Part shown: in pieces, positions 1 to 7,385 of the stretch
How the letters are laid out: every line of letters begins with the position of its first letter
How positions within the stretch are numbered: the stretch's first letter is position 1
Assembly (NCBI GenBank): GCA_017962845.1
Contig: JAGCUN010000030.1
Span: 1-64,000 of the forward strand
Length of the DNA stretch: 64,000 nt
Reading direction: 5' to 3'
Source: Bacteroidales bacterium
GTDB lineage: Bacteria; Bacteroidota; Bacteroidia; Bacteroidales; WCHB1-69
Made by a program: the position numbers and the translations under genes
The notes under the pieces: generated by a model
The model's database searches: none
What the model was told of the DNA's origin: nothing
What the model saw: the letters and a program-made list of their open reading frames with translations, nothing else

Positions 1-204
1 GAGGAATAGGACGGTCAGAACGGTTTCCACTTGGACAGCAAGGAACCCAACTGGGCCGACTTCCAGAAGTTCATCCAACGCGAGGTCCGCTACAACAGCT
101 TGTTGAAGACCTTCCCGGAGGAAGCCAAGGAGTTGTTCGCCAAGACCGAGCAGTTCGCCAAGCTCCGCTACGAAGGCTACAAGAAGCTGAGCGAGGAGAA
201 ATAA
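1..204 (+). CDS. nifJ: 3' end of pyruvate:ferredoxin (flavodoxin) oxidoreductase
   Basis: Read in frame 1 this segment encodes the last 64 residues of a NifJ-type pyruvate:ferredoxin oxidoreductase, which decarboxylates pyruvate to acetyl-CoA and passes electrons to ferredoxin or flavodoxin. The block LDSKEPNWADFQKFI followed by EVRYNSL and an A/E/K-rich helical tail is typical of the C-terminus of that family. The rest of the gene lies left of the window. Frame 1 also holds a TAG stop at 7-9, directly before the recognisable block, so the gene is either broken here or the first bases carry an error. The family assignment rests on this short tail only. Confidence 0.7.
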
Positions 205-230
205 ACTCAAACTCATAACATTTATCATCA

Positions 231-264
231 ATCAGGGCAGCCCGAAAGGGTCGCCCTGATTTTC
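231..264 (+). terminator. rho-independent terminator after nifJ
   Basis: The inverted repeat ATCAGGGC / GCCCTGAT has an inner CCC-GAAA-GGG helix and is followed by TTTTC. It starts 26 bases after the nifJ stop codon and should end that transcript. Confidence 0.75.
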
Positions 265-291
265 AAAAAATTAAAATATCATTGTATTAGT

Positions 292-671
292 ATGGCAAAT
301 AAGCTTATTGTGCAAGACACACCTATCACCGTTATTTCAAGCGATGGTAAAGATTTTATTTGCCTCACTGATATGGCCGGAGCCAAAAAGGATGGAATAC
401 GCGCTGCTGACATTATCAAAAACTGGTTGCGGAATCGCTATACCATCGAATTTCTCGGCACATGGGAAATGATTCACAACCCTGATTTTAAAGTGGTCGA
501 ATTTGACCACTTTAGAATCAACTCATCTGTCTCTCCAATATGGAGAATATAAATGCTGTATTCATTAATGACGGGATGTCTCAATCGGAACGCTTGCAGC
601 GTCTTAATCAGATTGCCATACAGCAAATGTCCATCCTTGAGGATGTAGAATCAAAAAAAATATTGAAATAA
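292..671 (+). pseudogene. KilA-N domain protein remnant with internal deletion
   Basis: The first 77 or so codons match the N-terminus of KilA-N domain proteins: a MANKLIVQ start, a TDMA motif, a NWLRNRYTIEFLG block and HNPDFKVVEFD. These are DNA-binding proteins common in Bacteroidales mobile and phage-derived loci. The frame then stops at 552. In another frame, from ATG 540 to TAA 669-671, 43 codons encode a peptide (INAVFINDGMSQSERLQRLN) that I recognise as the normal C-terminal tail of the same family. About 150 central residues are therefore missing and the two ends are joined out of frame. I call it a pseudogene created by an internal deletion. A product from the 86-residue ORF alone is possible but unlikely to be functional. 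Confidence 0.75.
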
Positions 672-672
672 C

Positions 673-858
673 GCAATAAATAGAATATCGAAACAGACTA
701 AAACCAACCATATTGCCCCATCAACCAACACGCTTGCAGAGGCGATGGTCTATTATGTGGAACGTGCTTGCGAGTTTTCGTTTTATGCCGGTGACCTGTG
801 GGAGCAGTACTACGATTCGGCGGTAAGCAATTTCCGTTCTTTGTCCTCTTTGAGATAA
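673..858 (+). pseudogene. C-terminal gene remnant, unidentified (DUF6155-like?)
   Basis: A frame open across this stretch and ending in TAA at 856-858 reads like real protein (TLAEAMVYYVERACEF, then GDLWEQYYDSAV). There is no plausible start codon and it directly abuts the KilA-N remnant. The pattern of helices with GD...YYDS resembles the C-terminal part of DUF6155-type proteins, but this is from memory and weak. It is most likely another 3' fragment left by the deletion that damaged its neighbour. Confidence 0.35.
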
Positions 859-913
859 GATATTCACCTTACATCTTCCATCTGTCATCCGCCCTCCCCT
901 TTCGGTTAATCCC

Positions 914-1594
914 TTATGGCTTCAACAAATTGATCGGAACCACATACACTCCGTCTTCACGCCTGTATGCGCCACCAACAGCAGTCAGCACCAACAAAAA
1001 CGATGGTGCCTTTTCATCGCTTTTCTCCACAATCTTGTCACGAAGCGTCTTCAGCGATTTTGCCCCGTCGTCAATCAAGTCGTCACCGCCAAGCTTTATC
1101 TCAATACCACCCCAACGTCCATCCTCCAAATGTACTACAGCATCGCATTCCAACCCGGCATTGTCCCTATAGTGCTTCACAACACCGCCAAGACATTCCG
1201 CATACACCCTGAGGTCCCTCACCGCAAAATCCTCGAAAAACAGTCCAAAGCTCTCCAAGTCATTCATCAAATCATTAGGATTCACGCCCAAACATCGGCA
1301 AGCAATCGAAGTGTCCACAAAATGCCGAGTCGGAGTACTCCTTATCGAAGTCTTCGATCTTATGTTAGGATTCCAAGCTTCCATATCCTCAATGATATAA
1401 ATATCTTTCAGTGCCTCCATGTAATCATCGTAAGTCTTCGTGTCCATCGTGCGCTCATTGCTCTGGCGTATATCCGATATGATGGTCGATACCGCCGCCT
1501 CGCTCGAAATATTACGGGCATAGCTCCTCAGAATCATCCTCATCACCTCAGGTTTCTTGTTGCGGAACCGCTCGTTCTCGCTATCCTCAAACAC
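914..1594 (-). pseudogene. C-terminal DUF4143 half of an AAA_14 ATPase, N-terminus lost
   Basis: The 226 residues match the C-terminal half of the Bacteroidales ATP-binding proteins that join an AAA_14 ATPase to a DUF4143 domain. Signature stretches are RSYARNIS, RSKTSIRSTPTRHFVD, GLFFEDFAVRDLRVYAE, HYRDNAGLECDAVVHL, GGIEIKLGG and AYRREDGVYVVPINLLKP. Complete members are about 400 residues with a Walker A motif near the N-terminus; none is present here. Homologous sequence continues in frame for roughly ten codons above the Met codon at 1594 and then stops at a pair of 20-bp direct repeats, which marks the truncation point. The fragment cannot be an active ATPase. DUF4143 resembles PD-(D/E)XK folds, so some residual function cannot be excluded. 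Confidence 0.75.
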
Positions 1595-1627
1595 GAATAA
1601 TCCGTTATAATAGTTTTTCGTGATTTT

Positions 1628-1670
1628 AAATTCCCACGATTTTCAATCAAAAATTCCCATAATTTTCAAT
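1628..1670 (-). repeat. two 20-bp direct repeats at the DUF4143 truncation point
   Basis: The unit ATTGAAAATCGTGGGAATTT (minus strand) lies at 1628-1647. A copy with two differences lies at 1651-1670, 23 bp away start to start. The pair sits immediately upstream of the truncated ATPase. It could be an operator fused to the remnant by deletion, or the residue of a tandem repeat. Confidence 0.6.
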
Positions 1671-1763
1671 TTACATCACATCTGCACCCTGATTATCAGG
1701 AAGCCATGTCCAACTCTGAAGTGCATTTATCCCCCCCCCCAAAAAAGCCCCTAAGGCATAATC

Positions 1764-1946
1764 TCAACTTGCATCCAGCGTTTTGACGAAATCACAATCT
1801 GGAGTGATCATGTATGTGTAATGTGTCAAAGAAATGGAATATCCCTCTTGCACAATGACAGTATATCGACTACTGTTACTTGGCTTTTGAGCATAAACAG
1901 ATAATGCTATACAACATACTAAGCAAGAAAAAATGATTCATTTCAT
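1764..1946 (-). pseudogene. small secreted protein gene with TGA at codon 3
   Basis: From ATG 1946 the frame reads M-K-stop and then an uninterrupted 57-codon sequence that looks like a secreted peptide: a hydrophobic IIFSCLVCCIALSVYAQ segment ending in a signal-peptidase-like AQ, then a polar mature part to a TGA at 1764-1766. A Bacteroidota -7 box lies 18 bp upstream of the ATG, so the gene has a start region. The single TGA, where a coding codon would be expected, makes this a nonsense-disrupted small gene. I do not recognise the mature sequence. The region 1600-2230 holds only this remnant, the flanking repeats and a terminator. Confidence 0.4.
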
Positions 1947-1964
1947 ATATCTCTGTTACGAGGG

Positions 1965-1972
1965 CAAACATA
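1965..1972 (-). promoter_or_regulatory. -7 box TATGTTTG for the disrupted small secreted gene
   Basis: TATGTTTG matches the Bacteroidota TAnnTTTG consensus. It lies 18 bases before the ATG at 1946. Confidence 0.5.
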
Positions 1973-2077
1973 CTAAATAATCTTTGTACTTTGGCTGAAA
2001 AATGAATCACTATGTCAAAAGCACAATACTACGCCATACATCCAGACCTCAAACATTGGTAGATGTGTACGGAACCC

Positions 2078-2107
2078 TGTAGAGACGCGCCATGGCGCGT
2101 CTCTACA
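2078..2107. repeat. 30-bp perfect palindrome (TGTAGAGACG class)
   Basis: Both arms read TGTAGAGACGCGCCA inward to the centre, giving a perfect 15-bp arm palindrome with no loop. A diverged relative with the same TGTAGAGA ends lies at 7021-7050. It lies in non-coding sequence and looks like a dispersed palindromic repeat rather than a terminator, since no T-run follows. Confidence 0.8.
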
Positions 2108-2114
2108 ATCCCCA

Positions 2115-2152
2115 AAGCGGGCGTTGACCCATCGCAGTCGCGTCCGTTTTTT
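2115..2152 (+). terminator. terminator-like hairpin upstream of the RhuM gene
   Basis: The arms CGGGCG and CGTCCG, with an inner GAC/GTC, precede a run of six T. It closely resembles the hairpin at 3334-3372 (shared gggcgtt and cgtccgtttttt blocks). No intact plus-strand gene precedes it, so it may be left over from a deleted gene. Confidence 0.6.
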
Positions 2153-2169
2153 ATGTCGAAAAAAATGTG

Positions 2170-2177
2170 TACCTTTG
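2170..2177 (+). promoter_or_regulatory. -7 box TACCTTTG for the RhuM gene
   Basis: TACCTTTG fits TAnnTTTG. It lies 102 bases before the preferred ATG at 2280. Confidence 0.6.
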
Positions 2178-2279
2178 CGGCTGCAAAATTAATAACCGCC
2201 CCCAACATGTAAAAAGCAGCTCAATAATTTTGTGAAATCACAAAGAAGACAAGAAGCTGGAAAAATTCAAGAATCTCTC

Positions 2280-3296
2280 ATGAACACAAACACACAAAAC
2301 ACCGGCGACATTATCATCTATCAGACCGAAGATGGTTTGACAAAAATCAATGTAAAATTGGACAACGAAACGGTTTGGCTGAATCAGCAACAATTGGTTC
2401 TGCTGTATCAATCCAGCAAATCGAATATTAGCGAGCACATTAAACATATCATAGCGGAAGGTGAATTGGGGGAGGAATCAGTTGTTCGGAAATTCCGAAC
2501 AACTGCCGACGACGGTAAAAACTACGATGTAACATACTACAATCTTGATATGATTATATCGCTCGGATATCGTATCAAATCTGCCATTGCCATCCGTTTC
2601 CGCATCTGGGCCACGCAGCGGTTGAAGGAGTATATGATTAAGGGTTTCACAATGGATGATGAACGGCTGAAGGGCTACGGCGGAGGCAATTATTGGAAAG
2701 AACTGCTTGACCGCATCCGCGACATCCGTTCCTCAGAAAAAGTGCTGTATCGCCAAGTGCTTGACCTATACGCCACTAGTGTGGATTACAATCCCAAAAG
2801 CGATGAATCCATTCTGTTTTTCAAAATGGTTCAAAACAAGTTGCATTATGCCGCCCACGGTCACACTGCTGCCGAAGTTATCTACGAGCGTGCCGATGCT
2901 GGAAAGCCATTTATGGGGTTGACTACATTCTCGGGTGAGTTGCCTGCATTGAAAGATATTGGAATCGCCAAGAACTATCTGAACGAAAACGAGTTGAGGA
3001 TTTTGAACAACCTCGTTTCGGGTTATTTCGACTTGGCTGAAATCAATGCATTGGAACACAAGCCCATGTATATGAGCGACTATATCCGACAGTTGGACTC
3101 TGTGCTCACCTCAGGCAACCGTCCTTTGCTTGAAGGCGCTGGTTGTGTCAGCCATACTCAAGCTTTGGAAAAAGCCACAGCCGAGTACCGCAAATACCAG
3201 AACAACACCCTCTCGCCCGTGGAAGAGGCATATTTAGAAACCGTAAAAGAGACGTCCAAATTGGTGAAGAAAAACACAAAAAGCAAGAAGCAATAA
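2280..3296 (+). CDS. RhuM family protein
   Basis: This is a 338-residue protein of the RhuM family (named after a Salmonella pathogenicity-island protein). It is common in Bacteroidales accessory loci and has no settled biochemical role. Typical features are the N-terminal IIIYQTEDG, the WLNQQQLVLLYQSSKSNISEHIKHI block with a helix-turn-helix look, VVRKFRTTADDGKNYDVTYYNLDMIISLGYRI, and a helical C-terminal half that includes HTAAEVIYERADA. I chose the ATG at 2280 because homology starts just after it; an in-frame ATG-free extension to 2232 looks unrelated. The gene is intact while its left neighbours are decayed. It has its own -7 box and a strong terminator, so it behaves as a single-gene unit. 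Family call is firm; function is not. Confidence 0.85.
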   Translation: MNTNTQNTGDIIIYQTEDGLTKINVKLDNETVWLNQQQLVLLYQSSKSNISEHIKHIIAEGELGEESVVRKFRTTADDGKNYDVTYYNLDMIISLGYRIKSAIAIRFRIWATQRLKEYMIKGFTMDDERLKGYGGGNYWKELLDRIRDIRSSEKVLYRQVLDLYATSVDYNPKSDESILFFKMVQNKLHYAAHGHTAAEVIYERADAGKPFMGLTTFSGELPALKDIGIAKNYLNENELRILNNLVSGYFDLAEINALEHKPMYMSDYIRQLDSVLTSGNRPLLEGAGCVSHTQALEKATAEYRKYQNNTLSPVEEAYLETVKETSKLVKKNTKSKKQ

Positions 3297-3333
3297 ACTA
3301 TAGCGACGCACCGCATGCGTCCGATATCATCCG

Positions 3334-3372
3334 AAACGGGCGTTACCGACAACAGGTGACGTCCGTTTTTTT
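3334..3372 (+). terminator. rho-independent terminator after the RhuM gene
   Basis: Arms starting AAACGGGCGTTACC and ending GGTGACGTCCGTTT can form 14 consecutive RNA pairs (two G-U) around a 7-base loop, followed by TTTTTTT. It lies 37 bases after the RhuM stop. Confidence 0.85.
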
Positions 3373-3389
3373 ATGTCACAAATTTTCTG

Positions 3390-3397
3390 TAACTTTG
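3390..3397 (+). promoter_or_regulatory. -7 box TAACTTTG for the TonB_C-containing gene
   Basis: TAACTTTG fits TAnnTTTG. It lies 17 bases past the RhuM terminator and gives a leader of about 105 bases before ATG 3512. Confidence 0.6.
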
Positions 3398-3511
3398 CAG
3401 CGTCAACTTTTCAGATTTTGTCTAACGGACTTCGCAAGGTCTGGGGTGTTGGCAAAAAAGAGTAAAATAGAAGTCCCCAGAAGTCCCCTTAATACACAAC
3501 CATCCCAAAAC

Positions 3512-5509
3512 ATGAACCGTCCTCTCCCCTTTATCGCCGCACTGCTGGCCTTCCTTGCCGTGCTGCCGCTAAACGGACAGCAGCACCGAGAGCGCTGGAA
3601 TTACGAAGACTATTTCTCCAAGAATTATTTTTCAAGGAGCGACGAAGTGAACGATGAAGCCGGTGAGGTCGTCTTCTATATGCGGCTGGCCGGCATTATG
3701 CCCCTCCGCGACATTACGCCACAAAAAGATGAGTCCCTGGTACGCCTCAACTACACCCCGGAATTTGCCCACCCACTTTTTATCCAAGTACAGAAAAAAG
3801 AGGATAACATTCTGCTGACCTGGCAGAAAGGGGAAGCCATAAGAGGGTATGTTGAGCATAAAACCCATGAAGCCTATACCAACTCGGGATTTGTGGATAT
3901 TACCGAAGACTATTACTACGGCAATGAATGGGAAAAGGGCATTACAGACTCAGGCAGCCAGCAGCTGTCCCTGGACCAGTGGCAGCAAATACAGGAAATT
4001 CTTACCGAAATCAATTTCTCGCATTATCCTCACACCGGCTGGACGGGATCCCGAACTCCATATATCCTGGAATATGCCCACTATAATAAAAATATTTCAC
4101 ACTATACAGGGAATCCTGACAAGAAGAAGGAAGACCGTTTGGCAAAATTGCTGATCTCACTCGTTGATTCCAACTATATGGACATGGCAATCTGGTCAGA
4201 CAGGCATCAGGGCATAGTTGCTCCCGCCTATCCGGGCGGTGAAGATTCCTGTAGGGCATTTATACAAAGCAACATACACTACCCTGATCTGGCATTGCTC
4301 GACTGGGTGGAGTATCGATGCAGAGTTCAATTCATTGTAGAAAAAGACGGCTCCATCGGCATGATGCGCGACGATTCTTGGCCGAAGAGCGACTATGGCT
4401 TTGCGGATGAACTGATGCGGGTGGTGAAAAACATGCCTAAATGGCAGCCGGCGACCAAAAACGGAGAGCCCGTTCGCTGCTACGCCCGCGTGAATTACCA
4501 TTTTGTCCTTCCGGAAGACAGCCGACCGAATTACGGATATCCCATTGTGGAGACTGAGCGCGACATCCGCAGCTGGGAGGACATCGAAAGGTACTATTTC
4601 CAACTTCTACGCAACCCGCTTGACGCGAACGCCGCTCTATGGCTGGGGAAATGTTATTACCGGGAATATCTTTTGGAAAATGAGCCCCTGGAAGAGCCCC
4701 AAAACATATATTCCACGTCGTTTGCAAACGAACAAGAGGACACTCGCGACCTCACCCCTGTGGTCATCCATCCAGCCGACAGCGCTTTGAAGTATTTCTA
4801 TCAAGTACTGGAAATAAGCGAAGACGAAGAGACCCTCACCGATATATATCTGCCCATATTACAATTGGAGCAGCAACTGCATCGGCCACACAATCCCTTG
4901 GCAGCGCTTCCTTATGATACGGTGCCTGATGTTCACTTCCCCTATTCCTACTTCATCAACTGGCCCAAAGGACGCTATCTGGATGCCTCGCACGACTATT
5001 ACGGAGAAGTTTTTTTCTCCTTTTTAGATGTGAATTCCTTCTCAAAAGGCCTAACTTTCATGCAGGAGCCTGTCATTTACAACAAAATCCTTCACGATGA
5101 CGAGTCTATCTACCGTTTCAGTTTCTTCCCCTCGTTTCATCCGACTGTTTCATTCCGCATAGTGAAAAATCAAGAAAAGGTGACGCTGTATTGGGTAATT
5201 CTTCACACCAAATACGACCCCGACACTTGGCAACTCATCTCCCGTTCCACCAAGAAAGGCCATCGTAAAATGACCGCTGCACAGTATGAAAAATTCCTGC
5301 AATACATGGAAGCCGTGCGACTTGACGACCTTCCACACAAAGAGCATGAATGGATAACGGACGGTGCGGAATGGGTGATAGAACGGAAAACACCACATGG
5401 TTTCAGCGCACATTGCACCAATATGGCCGGGAAAAATATCCAACAAGTGTACAGCTATCTGGCCAAACTAAGCGGCCAGCAGCTGAAGTACATGGAAGGG
5501 TATTATTAG
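3512..5509 (+). CDS. secreted TonB C-terminal-like protein with duplicated flanking domain
   Basis: This 665-residue protein begins with a signal peptide (MNRPLPFIAALLAFLAVLPL, then NGQQ), which fixes the start at 3512 rather than at upstream in-frame Met codons. Residues about 238-334 form a TonB_C-like domain: PAYPGGEDSCRAFI, VQFIVEKDGSIG, MPKWQPATKNGEPV and the closing NYHFVLP. In TonB this domain carries energy to outer-membrane receptors, but here no membrane anchor or proline-rich linker precedes it, so energy transduction is unlikely. Residues about 75-220 and about 515-660 look like copies of one unrecognised domain (paired strand LLTW / TLYW, then a helix, then a WTG or WITDGAEW strand and a C-terminal KLLISL / YLAKL helix). 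The linker after the TonB_C part contains a TPR-like LGKCYYREYLL stretch. Function unknown; periplasmic or envelope location is inferred. Confidence 0.75.
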   Translation: MNRPLPFIAALLAFLAVLPLNGQQHRERWNYEDYFSKNYFSRSDEVNDEAGEVVFYMRLAGIMPLRDITPQKDESLVRLNYTPEFAHPLFIQVQKKEDNILLTWQKGEAIRGYVEHKTHEAYTNSGFVDITEDYYYGNEWEKGITDSGSQQLSLDQWQQIQEILTEINFSHYPHTGWTGSRTPYILEYAHYNKNISHYTGNPDKKKEDRLAKLLISLVDSNYMDMAIWSDRHQGIVAPAYPGGEDSCRAFIQSNIHYPDLALLDWVEYRCRVQFIVEKDGSIGMMRDDSWPKSDYGFADELMRVVKNMPKWQPATKNGEPVRCYARVNYHFVLPEDSRPNYGYPIVETERDIRSWEDIERYYFQLLRNPLDANAALWLGKCYYREYLLENEPLEEPQNIYSTSFANEQEDTRDLTPVVIHPADSALKYFYQVLEISEDEETLTDIYLPILQLEQQLHRPHNPLAALPYDTVPDVHFPYSYFINWPKGRYLDASHDYYGEVFFSFLDVNSFSKGLTFMQEPVIYNKILHDDESIYRFSFFPSFHPTVSFRIVKNQEKVTLYWVILHTKYDPDTWQLISRSTKKGHRKMTAAQYEKFLQYMEAVRLDDLPHKEHEWITDGAEWVIERKTPHGFSAHCTNMAGKNIQQVYSYLAKLSGQQLKYMEGYY

Positions 5510-5564
5510 ACACCTATTAGAATCGTGACCTTTAGGCAATTACAGTCCTCTCCGCCACACCCGA

Positions 5565-6944
5565 CTAGTGCACTTTGACAATCTTCTGGAAAACAGTGGT
5601 TTCCCCGTTCTTCATCAGATGGAGGAAGTAGATGCCAGCGGGCTGGGCGGACAAATCGATTGTGCAGTTTTCTTTTGTTAAATTATTTATAATCAATAGT
5701 TTACCAAAACTATCATAAATACAAAAACTGCAATCTGCAAGGTTTGCGTAGTTACATTCTATATTGATAATGCCCGAGGTGGGGTTCGGATAAACGAGGA
5801 GTGTGGCGTTCTGATTATCATCAATCCCTTCGGTGCTGGGAACCAAGTCAATAATGGCTCCTTGATTGTAAGAAAAGTTCTGGTTCGACGGGGTCATGTC
5901 GTCAATCTCATAATAGCCGTCGTAGGAGCCTTTCAATCCCCAGTTGAAATGGAAGAAATCGTTGGCATCGTATCCGTCGCAAATAAAGCAATGCCCCCCT
6001 GAATAGGAGGAGTTAAACCCGTTGTAGATGATAGGGATCCCTGCGTCCAAGTTGCTTTTCAGCATGGACATCCATGAGGTTTTGTCGTAGTTGGAACGAA
6101 GTTCTCCGTGTGCTTGACTGCTGTATCCGAAAAAGTTTTTCAACGCCGATTCCGCATTGTAGGGGTGCAATGAAGAATTGAGAACATAGGCAGTGGAATT
6201 GGAAGAGGTATAACTGGTTTCGATGGCCACACCGCAGTGGTAGAGCAGGGTGGCAACATCGCTGTTGGCGCTGCTGCAGCTGTTCGGCATGGCGTTCCAG
6301 TTGTAGGTTGCGGCTGAAAAATCGACATTGTGCGTAATACCATTGTAAGTATAAGAGTGTGAACCTGTTCCGTGTTCCGGATATTGCCAGTAGTGCATCA
6401 CCTGGCCCATCGCCACGGCCACGCAGCCCACCAGCGTGTTGCTGGGACAGGCCGCATTGTAAGGGGAACTTTGTCCCCACTGGGCGGTGATCAGAGGATT
6501 GACCGTTTGCGAGGCTTTCGCATCACCCCAATGTCCAGACTGCAAGAGTTCCCATTGTGCAGAAATTTCCGCCGATGCATCAAGATGTTGGTTGACAGCA
6601 TCTTCTATTCTATTTTCGTAGGTAAAAAGCCAATCTCTTACCGGCGCAGGAATGTTTTCCGGATCGAAGCTGCCGCTGGTGGAGTAGGCCAGTACGGGCC
6701 TGGCGCAATCATCTGCGGAAAGGATGACAAAACCGCCGGCATTGCTGAAAATGTACAGGTGTGAAAAATCTGTCTGTGCGGTGATGTCCGTAAGCGCATT
6801 GGCAGAAATGCCGCTTCGGACAGCGCAACCGCTCTGCTGCCAAAAGGTTTCGGCCAGCTGCAGGGCCTTCACAGGGCCGATCGGATTGCTGGAAGCCCAA
6901 TTCATCAGTAAGATCAGGCCAAAAGTGAAAGTGATTCTTTTCAT
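5565..6944 (-). CDS. C10 family (streptopain-like) cysteine protease with T9SS sorting tail
   Basis: This 459-residue secreted protease has a signal peptide (residues 1-19), a Spi-type propeptide/inhibitor domain (about 20-120), a peptidase C10 domain (about 150-370) and a type IX secretion sorting domain (about 380-459). The catalytic cysteine is C174 in GCVAVAMGQVMHYW and the catalytic histidine is H318 in SGGHCFICDGYD; the FHFNWGLKGSYDGYY block follows as in the family. The tail starts VYPNPTSGIINIE and ends with the usual strand pattern (AGIYFLHLMKNG). Known relatives are prtT of Porphyromonas and Bacteroides fragilis fragipains. The start at 6944 gives a clean signal peptide and lies 21 bases after a -7 box. 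It probably digests protein outside the cell after cleavage of its own propeptide. It is convergent with the preceding TonB_C gene. Confidence 0.9.
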   Translation of the reverse strand: MKRITFTFGLILLMNWASSNPIGPVKALQLAETFWQQSGCAVRSGISANALTDITAQTDFSHLYIFSNAGGFVILSADDCARPVLAYSTSGSFDPENIPAPVRDWLFTYENRIEDAVNQHLDASAEISAQWELLQSGHWGDAKASQTVNPLITAQWGQSSPYNAACPSNTLVGCVAVAMGQVMHYWQYPEHGTGSHSYTYNGITHNVDFSAATYNWNAMPNSCSSANSDVATLLYHCGVAIETSYTSSNSTAYVLNSSLHPYNAESALKNFFGYSSQAHGELRSNYDKTSWMSMLKSNLDAGIPIIYNGFNSSYSGGHCFICDGYDANDFFHFNWGLKGSYDGYYEIDDMTPSNQNFSYNQGAIIDLVPSTEGIDDNQNATLLVYPNPTSGIINIECNYANLADCSFCIYDSFGKLLIINNLTKENCTIDLSAQPAGIYFLHLMKNGETTVFQKIVKVH

Positions 6945-6965
6945 GCGGTTATTATAATTAGCGTG

Positions 6966-6973
6966 CAAAAGTA
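6966..6973 (-). promoter_or_regulatory. -7 box TACTTTTG for the C10 protease gene
   Basis: TACTTTTG on the minus strand fits TAnnTTTG and lies 21 bases upstream of ATG 6944, which supports that start. Confidence 0.65.
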
Positions 6974-7020
6974 CAAAAAAAGCCATTGCCGACGGCGCTA
7001 CCGATTAACCATTTATCATT

Positions 7021-7050
7021 TGTAGAGACGGTGCATGCATCATCTCTACA
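7021..7050. repeat. imperfect 30-bp palindrome related to 2078-2107
   Basis: TGTAGAGACGGTGCATGCAT at the left is matched by an ATCTCTACA right end. It has the same outer TGTAGAGA arms as the perfect palindrome at 2078-2107 with a changed core. It lies in non-coding sequence between two minus-strand genes. Confidence 0.7.
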
Positions 7051-7158
7051 AAAAACAATATCCAAACAAATTTATCGTTAAAAAATAATAACATTCTGGA
7101 AATGGCACTATTTTTCATCCCGATAGTAATTCTTGCTCTCAGCGTGATTGTGCTTTCA

Positions 7159-7332
7159 TCATTCTTTTTTCCACCTACCCTTATAGTCAAGGATTACCGC
7201 CGCAATCATTGCTGCTGAACCGCCTATGATGCCAAGTACATTCAGCCACCCGAACGGCTTCAATGAAGCGAGCGTCATTCCACCGATGAACAGGAGTATC
7301 AAAACGGCAATGTTTCCAAAACTTGCTTTCAT
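7159..7332 (-). CDS. small two-helix membrane protein
   Basis: This 57-residue protein starts at MKASFGNIAV and consists of two hydrophobic segments (about 5-23 and 33-49) joined by KPFGWLN, with a charged KGRWKKE end. The start at 7332 is chosen because a -7 box (TACGTTTG) lies only 19 bases upstream, which excludes the longer 81-codon reading from 7404. I do not recognise the family; small proteins of this form are frequent in Bacteroidales. It lies downstream of rluE on the same strand but has its own promoter. Confidence 0.6.
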   Translation of the reverse strand: MKASFGNIAVLILLFIGGMTLASLKPFGWLNVLGIIGGSAAMIAAVILDYKGRWKKE

Positions 7333-7351
7333 GGTATTGTTTTTGGGTGTG

Positions 7352-7359
7352 CAAACGTA
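7352..7359 (-). promoter_or_regulatory. -7 box TACGTTTG for the small membrane protein
   Basis: TACGTTTG on the minus strand lies 19 bases before ATG 7332. Confidence 0.6.
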
Positions 7360-7385
7360 CAAAATATTTATTAAACGAACAACGG

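Noticed and set aside
2232..2279. Earlier start for the RhuM protein
   Set aside because: Residues encoded before 2280 are unlike the family, and the conserved N-terminus begins right after ATG 2280.
7005..7190. 61-codon minus-strand frame
   Set aside because: It overlaps the better supported small membrane protein, has no promoter and runs over the palindrome at 7021.
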